This document shows, piece by piece, positions 59,801 through 64,000 of a DNA stretch of 64,000 nucleotides (the stretch's first letter is position 1; every line of letters begins with the position of its first letter). The DNA is taken from the NCBI RefSeq assembly GCF_047553045.1, contig NZ_CP180208.1, positions 558,001 through 622,000 of the forward strand, read 5' to 3'. Source of the stretch: Sphingomonas_L flavalba_A (GTDB taxonomy: Bacteria; Pseudomonadota; Alphaproteobacteria; Sphingomonadales; Sphingomonadaceae). The notes beneath the pieces were generated by a model. The model saw only the letters and a list, made by a program, of their open reading frames with translations. It did no database searches and had not been told where the DNA came from. The translations under genes were made by a program, and so were the position numbers.

Positions 59801-60523
59801 ATGGCCAGAATAGCGATCGTGACCGGCGGCACACGCGGCATCGGGGAGGCGATCAGCCTGGCCCTGAAGGAAGCGGGGATGACCGTCGCCGCCAACTACG
59901 CCGGCAATGACGAGCGGGCCAAGGCGTTCACCGATCGCACCGGCATTCGCGCCTATAAATGGGACGTCGCCGATTACGGCGCCTGCCAGGCCGGGGTGCA
60001 GCGGGTGGCCGACGAACTGGGCGCGGTCGACGTGCTGGTCAACAACGCCGGCATCACCCGCGACGGCACGATGTTGAAGATGACCTATGAGATGTGGGAC
60101 GCGGTGATCCGCACCAATCTGGGCGGTTGCTTCAACATGGCGAAGGCGGTGTTCGGCGGCATGCGCGAGCGCGGCTGGGGCCGGGTGGTCAACATCGGCT
60201 CGATCAACGGGCAGGCCGGGCAGTACGGCCAGGTCAACTACGCCGCCGCCAAGTCCGGCATCCACGGTTTCACCAAGGCGCTGGCGCAGGAGGGCGCGCG
60301 TTTCGGTATCACCGTCAACGCCATCGCGCCGGGCTATATCGACACCGACATGGTCGCGGCGGTGCCGGCCGACGTGCTGGAGAAGATCGTCGCCCGCGTG
60401 CCGGTCGGCCGGCTGGGGCAGGCGCATGAGATCGCGCGCGGCGTTGCCTTCCTGTGTTCGGAGGATGCCGGCTTCGTCACCGGATCGACGCTGTCGATCA
60501 ACGGTGGGCAGCACATGTATTGA
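59801..60523 (+). CDS. phbB: Acetoacetyl-CoA reductase
   Basis: A 240-residue short-chain dehydrogenase reducing acetoacetyl-CoA to (R)-3-hydroxybutyryl-CoA with NADPH for polyhydroxybutyrate synthesis. The cofactor motif TGGTRGIGEAIS is at the N-terminus, the catalytic Ser is in NIGSINGQAGQYGQ and the YxxxK in NYAAAKSGIHGF; the combination with AYKWDVADY and INGGQHMY at the C-terminus is typical of PhbB. The ATG follows GCAGGAGAG. No polymerase gene is adjacent. A small RHH gene is coupled by a TTGA overlap. Confidence 0.93.
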   Translation: MARIAIVTGGTRGIGEAISLALKEAGMTVAANYAGNDERAKAFTDRTGIRAYKWDVADYGACQAGVQRVADELGAVDVLVNNAGITRDGTMLKMTYEMWDAVIRTNLGGCFNMAKAVFGGMRERGWGRVVNIGSINGQAGQYGQVNYAAAKSGIHGFTKALAQEGARFGITVNAIAPGYIDTDMVAAVPADVLEKIVARVPVGRLGQAHEIARGVAFLCSEDAGFVTGSTLSINGGQHMY

Positions 60524-60741
60524 GCGGGCCGGTCAAGCGGTCGGTGACGATCGCCGGCCACCAGACATCGATCAGCCTGGAACCGGTGTTCTGGGCAGCG
60601 CTGGAAGCGGAGGCGGAACGGCGCCGCCTGCCGCTTTCGGCGCTTGTCAGCCGGATCGACGCGCTGCGCATCACCCAGCCCAACCCCGCCAACCTGGCCA
60701 GCGCGATCCGCGTCTGGCTTTTTGAGAATGCGATGCGATAA
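60520..60741 (+). CDS. Ribbon-helix-helix domain protein
   Basis: A 73-residue protein with an RHH fold like that of the RHH_4 group of alphaproteobacteria: the beta-strand segment KRSVTIAGHQTSISLE is followed by two helices (PVFWAALEAEAERRRLPLSALVSRID). The only plausible start is TTG at 60520, forming a 4-base TTGA overlap with phbB. It may be a small DNA-binding regulator. The overlap suggests it is expressed with the reductase. Confidence 0.8.
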   Translation: MSGPVKRSVTIAGHQTSISLEPVFWAALEAEAERRRLPLSALVSRIDALRITQPNPANLASAIRVWLFENAMR

Positions 60742-60756
60742 CGCGGTTGACTCTGA

Positions 60757-60771
60757 TGCGAATGAGTTGCA
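60757..60771. promoter_or_regulatory. TGC-N9-GCA site upstream of siderophore receptor
   Basis: TGCGAATGAGTTGCA shares its left half and TGC-N9-GCA ends with the perfect 7-1-7 palindrome at 27272-27286. It is a candidate iron-regulator (Fur-type) site 49 bp upstream of the receptor start. Confidence 0.4.
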
Positions 60772-60788
60772 ATTGCGCCCCGCAACAT

Positions 60789-60810
60789 TTTGTTGCCAGT
60801 AAGCAACAAA
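60789..60810 (+). promoter_or_regulatory. Leader hairpin before siderophore receptor
   Basis: Perfect 8-bp arms TTTGTTGC (60789-60796) and GCAACAAA (60803-60810) around a 6-base loop, ending directly at the GGGG of the ribosome-binding site 10 bases before the ATG. It could influence translation initiation. Confidence 0.5.
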
Positions 60811-60820
60811 GGGGAAACAA

Positions 60821-63289
60821 ATGCTTCAGTCCTTCGCACCGGTTTCGGCAACGCGCGGTGCGCCCGGCTTTCTGGCCCTCGGCTGTGTCGGCTTTATCGC
60901 GTCCGCGCCGGTGCATGCGGCCGATGTGGCGGCCGATGCCGATGACGCGCGCGGCCCCGGCACGATCATTGTCACCGGCGAGCATCTGCGTAATGCCGAG
61001 CCGGATTCGCCCAAGGCGATCGCGCCGTTGCTCGACACCCCGCGATCGATCGTCGTGCTCGACAGCACGGTCATCAAGGAAACCGGATCGGCCAGCCTGG
61101 TCGAGGCGCTGCGCACCGTGCCCGGCATCACCTTCGGCGCGGCGGAAGGCGGAAATCCGGTCGGCGACCGGCCGTTCATCCGGGGCTTCGACAGCCAGGG
61201 TTCCACCTATCTGGACGGCGTGCGCGACATCGGCGCGCAGAATCGCGAGATCTTCGCGGTCGAACAGGTGCAGGTGGTGCGCGGGTCCGATTCCACCCTG
61301 GGCGGGCGCGGCGGCGCCGGCGGCTCGCTCAACATCGTGTCGAAACTGCCGAAGGGCGAGAATTTCGTTGCCGGAGACGTCAGCATCGGCACCGCCGATT
61401 ACAAGCGTGTCACCGTCGACGCCAATTACCGGCTGACCGATACGATCGCCGTCCGGCTGAACGGCATGTGGCACGACCAGGACGTCGCCGGCCGCGACGC
61501 GATCTGGCAGAAGCGCTGGGGTGTCGCGCCGTCGCTGACCATCGGCATCGGCACGCCGACCCGGCTGACCTTCAGCTATTATCACCTCGACACCGAGGAG
61601 TTGCCGGACAGCGGCATTCCGTTCCTATACACGCTGACCAACACGCCGAACCTGGGCAAAAGCTATTCCGAGCCGGCGATCAGCAAGGTGACGACAATCG
61701 ACGGCACCACCGGCGTGGTCAAGCGCAGCGCCTTCTACGGACTGAAGAGCCGGGATTTCCGCAACAGCAAGACCGATCAGGCGACGATGCGCGCCGAGCA
61801 TGATTTCGGTGGCGTTACCCTGCGCAACACGTCGCGCTTCAGCCACACCGCCCAGGATTATATCTTCCTGCTGCCCGACGACAGCCAGAACAATGTCTAT
61901 GGCACCAGCGCGACGCCGAGCGCGACCAACCTGGCGGCGGGCGGCGGCTATGTCTGGCGGCGCGGCAACACCCGCTACGGCTATACCGACGCGCTGATCA
62001 ACCAGACCGACCTGTTCGGCAGCTTCGATACCGGCGCGATCAAGCACAGCTTTGCCGTCGGCGGTGAACTGTCGTGGGAGAAGGCGGTGCGGGGGTCGCT
62101 GGTTTCGGCGAGCGGATCGTCGATCAGCCCCAGGTGCAGCCCGCTGGCCATCGCCCGCTATTACTGCGTGTCGCTGTTCAACCCCGATCCCAACGACCCG
62201 TGGGAAAATTACAGCAGCGACACTGCCGCCGGCGTGCCGACGCCGATCGTGCGCGGTGGCCCGGCGACGGAGACGCGGACGACCGGCCGCACCCAGGCGC
62301 TCTACGCGTTCGACTCTATCACGATCGCCGAGCCGCTGATCGTCAACCTCGGCATCCGTTACGACCGGTTCCGTTCGAAGATCCTGAGCGGGGGCAACAC
62401 GCTTGCCCGGACCGACAGCAATTTCAACTATCAGGCCGGCGTGATCTTCAAGCCGACGCCGCAGACCAGCCTCTATGCGTCGATCGCGACATCGGCGACG
62501 CCGCCGAACAGCCTGATCGGCGAAGGTTCCGAGCAGAACGGCCTGACCGCAGGCCGGGGCCAGCCGGCCGTAAATCCCGATGACCTGAAGGCGGAAAAGA
62601 CCAAATCCTACGAAATCGGTGCCAAGGCGAGCCTGTTCGACGCGCAGTTGTCACTGAACGCCGCGATCTTCCGCACCGAGACGAAGAATGCGCGCGCGCT
62701 GGGCGACAACAGCACCGTGTCGTTCATTGGCGAGAAGCGGGTCGACGGCATCGAACTGGGTTTCAACGGCAATATCACGCCGTGGTGGAACGTGTTCGGT
62801 GGCTACACCTATCTGGACGCCAAGATCACTGACGGCGGTTTCACCGCGCTGACCGCGGCGGCGGTCGGTGGGCAGGCGGCGCAGACCGTGCTGGTGCCGT
62901 CGGTCAACACCGGCAAGCGCTTTCCGCAGACCGCCAAGCACACCTTCACGCTGTGGACCAACGTGCAGCCGGTGAAGGGGTTCAGCATTGGCGGCGGCGC
63001 GTTCCACACCAGCCGGGTGTTCGGCGGCTATCAGGACGACCGCCGCGCCGTACAGGACGCGACGGGGACGGTGACCGTCATCGCCGCGACCAAGGAGCTG
63101 GCCCGGACCGTGCCCGGTTACTGGCGGTTCGACGCGCGCGCGTCACTGGCCATCACCCCGCAGGTGCTGCTGAGCGTCAACGTCCAGAACCTGACCAACA
63201 AGGTCTATTTCAACCAGGTCTACACCAGCCACTATGCGTCGATCGCGGCGGGCCGGTCGGCCTTCGCCACGCTGGCGTTGAAATATTGA
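60821..63289 (+). CDS. TonB-dependent catecholate-type siderophore receptor
   Basis: An 822-residue outer-membrane receptor resembling Fiu/PiuA-type catecholate receptors. A signal peptide (1 to about 33, ending VHAAD) precedes the TonB-box region (GTIIVTGEHLR), the plug (about 60-180, with LLDTPRSIVVLDSTVIKETGSASLVEALR written across two motifs: RTVPGITFGAAEGGNP and DRPFIRGFDSQGSTYLDGVRD) and the barrel, ending in the aromatic residue Tyr. It has no STN domain, so it does not signal through FecR. Followed by a Sel1-repeat gene, it matches the receptor-Sel1-dioxygenase order seen around PiuA/Fiu in many proteobacteria. Confidence 0.93.
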   Translation: MLQSFAPVSATRGAPGFLALGCVGFIASAPVHAADVAADADDARGPGTIIVTGEHLRNAEPDSPKAIAPLLDTPRSIVVLDSTVIKETGSASLVEALRTVPGITFGAAEGGNPVGDRPFIRGFDSQGSTYLDGVRDIGAQNREIFAVEQVQVVRGSDSTLGGRGGAGGSLNIVSKLPKGENFVAGDVSIGTADYKRVTVDANYRLTDTIAVRLNGMWHDQDVAGRDAIWQKRWGVAPSLTIGIGTPTRLTFSYYHLDTEELPDSGIPFLYTLTNTPNLGKSYSEPAISKVTTIDGTTGVVKRSAFYGLKSRDFRNSKTDQATMRAEHDFGGVTLRNTSRFSHTAQDYIFLLPDDSQNNVYGTSATPSATNLAAGGGYVWRRGNTRYGYTDALINQTDLFGSFDTGAIKHSFAVGGELSWEKAVRGSLVSASGSSISPRCSPLAIARYYCVSLFNPDPNDPWENYSSDTAAGVPTPIVRGGPATETRTTGRTQALYAFDSITIAEPLIVNLGIRYDRFRSKILSGGNTLARTDSNFNYQAGVIFKPTPQTSLYASIATSATPPNSLIGEGSEQNGLTAGRGQPAVNPDDLKAEKTKSYEIGAKASLFDAQLSLNAAIFRTETKNARALGDNSTVSFIGEKRVDGIELGFNGNITPWWNVFGGYTYLDAKITDGGFTALTAAAVGGQAAQTVLVPSVNTGKRFPQTAKHTFTLWTNVQPVKGFSIGGGAFHTSRVFGGYQDDRRAVQDATGTVTVIAATKELARTVPGYWRFDARASLAITPQVLLSVNVQNLTNKVYFNQVYTSHYASIAAGRSAFATLALKY

Positions 63290-63290
63290 G

Positions 63291-64000
63291 GTGACGGACA
63301 GCCTGACACTGGACGCACTGAACGGAATGGACGCCGCGGAGATTTCGCGGCGTCTTTCCGCGTCGGCGCCGCCGGAGGCGCGCGCGGCCTTCGTCGCGGC
63401 GGCGGCGGAAAGCGGCGTTACCGAGGCGCAACTGGTCTATGGCCAGATGCTGCTCGACGGCGCCGGCGTTGCCGCCGATCCGGCGGCGGCGCTGCGCTGG
63501 TTCGCGCGGGCGGCGGAGAACGGGCATGTGATGGCGATCAACATGGTCGGCCGTTGTTACGACCTGGGCTGGGGCGTTGCGATCGACAAGGCGCGGGCGG
63601 CCGAATGGTATTATGCCGCCGCGCTGCGCGGGCTGGATTGGGGCATGTACAATTACGCGACGCTGCTGACCCTGGGCGCGGGCGTGGCGGAGGACAAGGC
63701 GGCGGCGCTCGGCTGGTTCCGCCGCGCGGCGGCGATGGGCAACGCCAAGGCGTGGAATTTCGTCGGCAGTTTCCATGAGGATGGGTGGGTGGTCGAGAAG
63801 GACATGAAGGAAGCGGCGCGCTGCTACGCGATCGCGGCGCGCGGCAGCGATTTTCGCGGCCAGTTCAACCATGCGCGGCTGGAGGCGGCGAAGGGGCGCA
63901 TCGCCAACGCGCTGGAGTGGTTCGCGCGCAGCGCGGAAAGCTGCAACCCGCGCTTCGCTGGGCAGGCGGCCGGATGGCTGAAGGCGGCCGACCCGCGGCT
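63291..64000 (+). CDS. Sel1-repeat protein, 3' end outside window
   Basis: An open reading frame from GTG at 63291 that runs to the window edge (at least 236 residues) and consists of Sel1/TPR-like repeats. Repeat units are visible as YGQMLLDGAGVAADPAAALR, YDLGWGVAIDKARAAEWYYA and LLTLGAGVAEDKAAALGWFR, each about 36 residues. Sel1 proteins of this kind often follow Fiu/PiuA receptors and precede a PKHD-type Fe(II) dioxygenase (PiuC), which may lie just beyond the edge. The start lies two bases after the receptor stop, so the genes are probably co-transcribed. Confidence 0.88.
   Translation, partial: MTDSLTLDALNGMDAAEISRRLSASAPPEARAAFVAAAAESGVTEAQLVYGQMLLDGAGVAADPAAALRWFARAAENGHVMAINMVGRCYDLGWGVAIDKARAAEWYYAAALRGLDWGMYNYATLLTLGAGVAEDKAAALGWFRRAAAMGNAKAWNFVGSFHEDGWVVEKDMKEAARCYAIAARGSDFRGQFNHARLEAAKGRIANALEWFARSAESCNPRFAGQAAGWLKAADPR

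Noticed and set aside
1..64000. Search for CRISPR arrays, phage, integrase or transposase genes
   Set aside because: No regularly spaced repeats and no recognisable mobile-element proteins were found in any frame examined.

Overview
The window is high-GC, gene-dense DNA from an alphaproteobacterium, most likely a sphingomonad (Sphingomonadaceae). The reasons are four TonB-dependent receptors, several Tat-exported hydrolases, a FecI/FecR/receptor set, a lgt-MidA-pgeF group, many GTG/TTG starts and 4-base stop/start overlaps. No transposase, integrase, phage gene or CRISPR array is visible. The taxonomic call is inference from gene content only.

1-27.1 kb is a large catabolic island. It holds a LacI regulator, a Tat-exported carboxylesterase, a ceramidase-like hydrolase, an alpha/beta hydrolase, an IclR regulator, two LigI-like amidohydrolases, a flavin reductase, an ACS-type MFS carrier, a lone CoA-transferase A subunit, a serine hydrolase, an HpcH/HpaI aldolase, a cupin and two more esterases. 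A sucrose/fructan module follows (ROK fructokinase, GH68 fructosyl hydrolase, sugar MFS), then two TonB-dependent receptors flanking a periplasmic-binding lipoprotein. Two operator families recur in its promoters: GCAATCGATTGC (LacI-like, five sites) and TTCC-N7-GGAA (IclR-like, seven sites). Three promoters carry both. I infer one co-regulated system that imports and dismantles an esterified, probably fructosyl-containing compound.

27.2-33.9 kb is an iron-uptake locus with cell-surface signalling: ECF sigma factor, FecR, STN-domain receptor, TonB, PepSY membrane protein and a small membrane protein. 34.1-36.4 kb is a sulfatase, followed by tRNA-Leu(CAA).

36.8-40.2 kb handles D-amino acids: alanine racemase, D-amino-acid dehydrogenase and RidA in one operon, with a divergent Lrp regulator. 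40.2-49.2 kb looks like hydroxyproline catabolism: proline-racemase-family enzyme, DUF3311 protein with SSS symporter, LysR regulator, DapA-family lyase, a three-subunit flavin/Fe-S dehydrogenase, a VOC protein and a second RidA. Identical TTGCG-N5-CGCAA boxes sit in the two divergent promoters of this block.

49.3-60.7 kb is mostly housekeeping: PLP lyase, membrane protein, pgeF, GNAT, MidA-type methyltransferase, lgt, acyl-CoA synthetase, IorB-like molybdoenzyme, hemH, acetoacetyl-CoA reductase and an RHH protein. The window ends in a catecholate-type siderophore receptor and a Sel1-repeat protein that runs off the edge.
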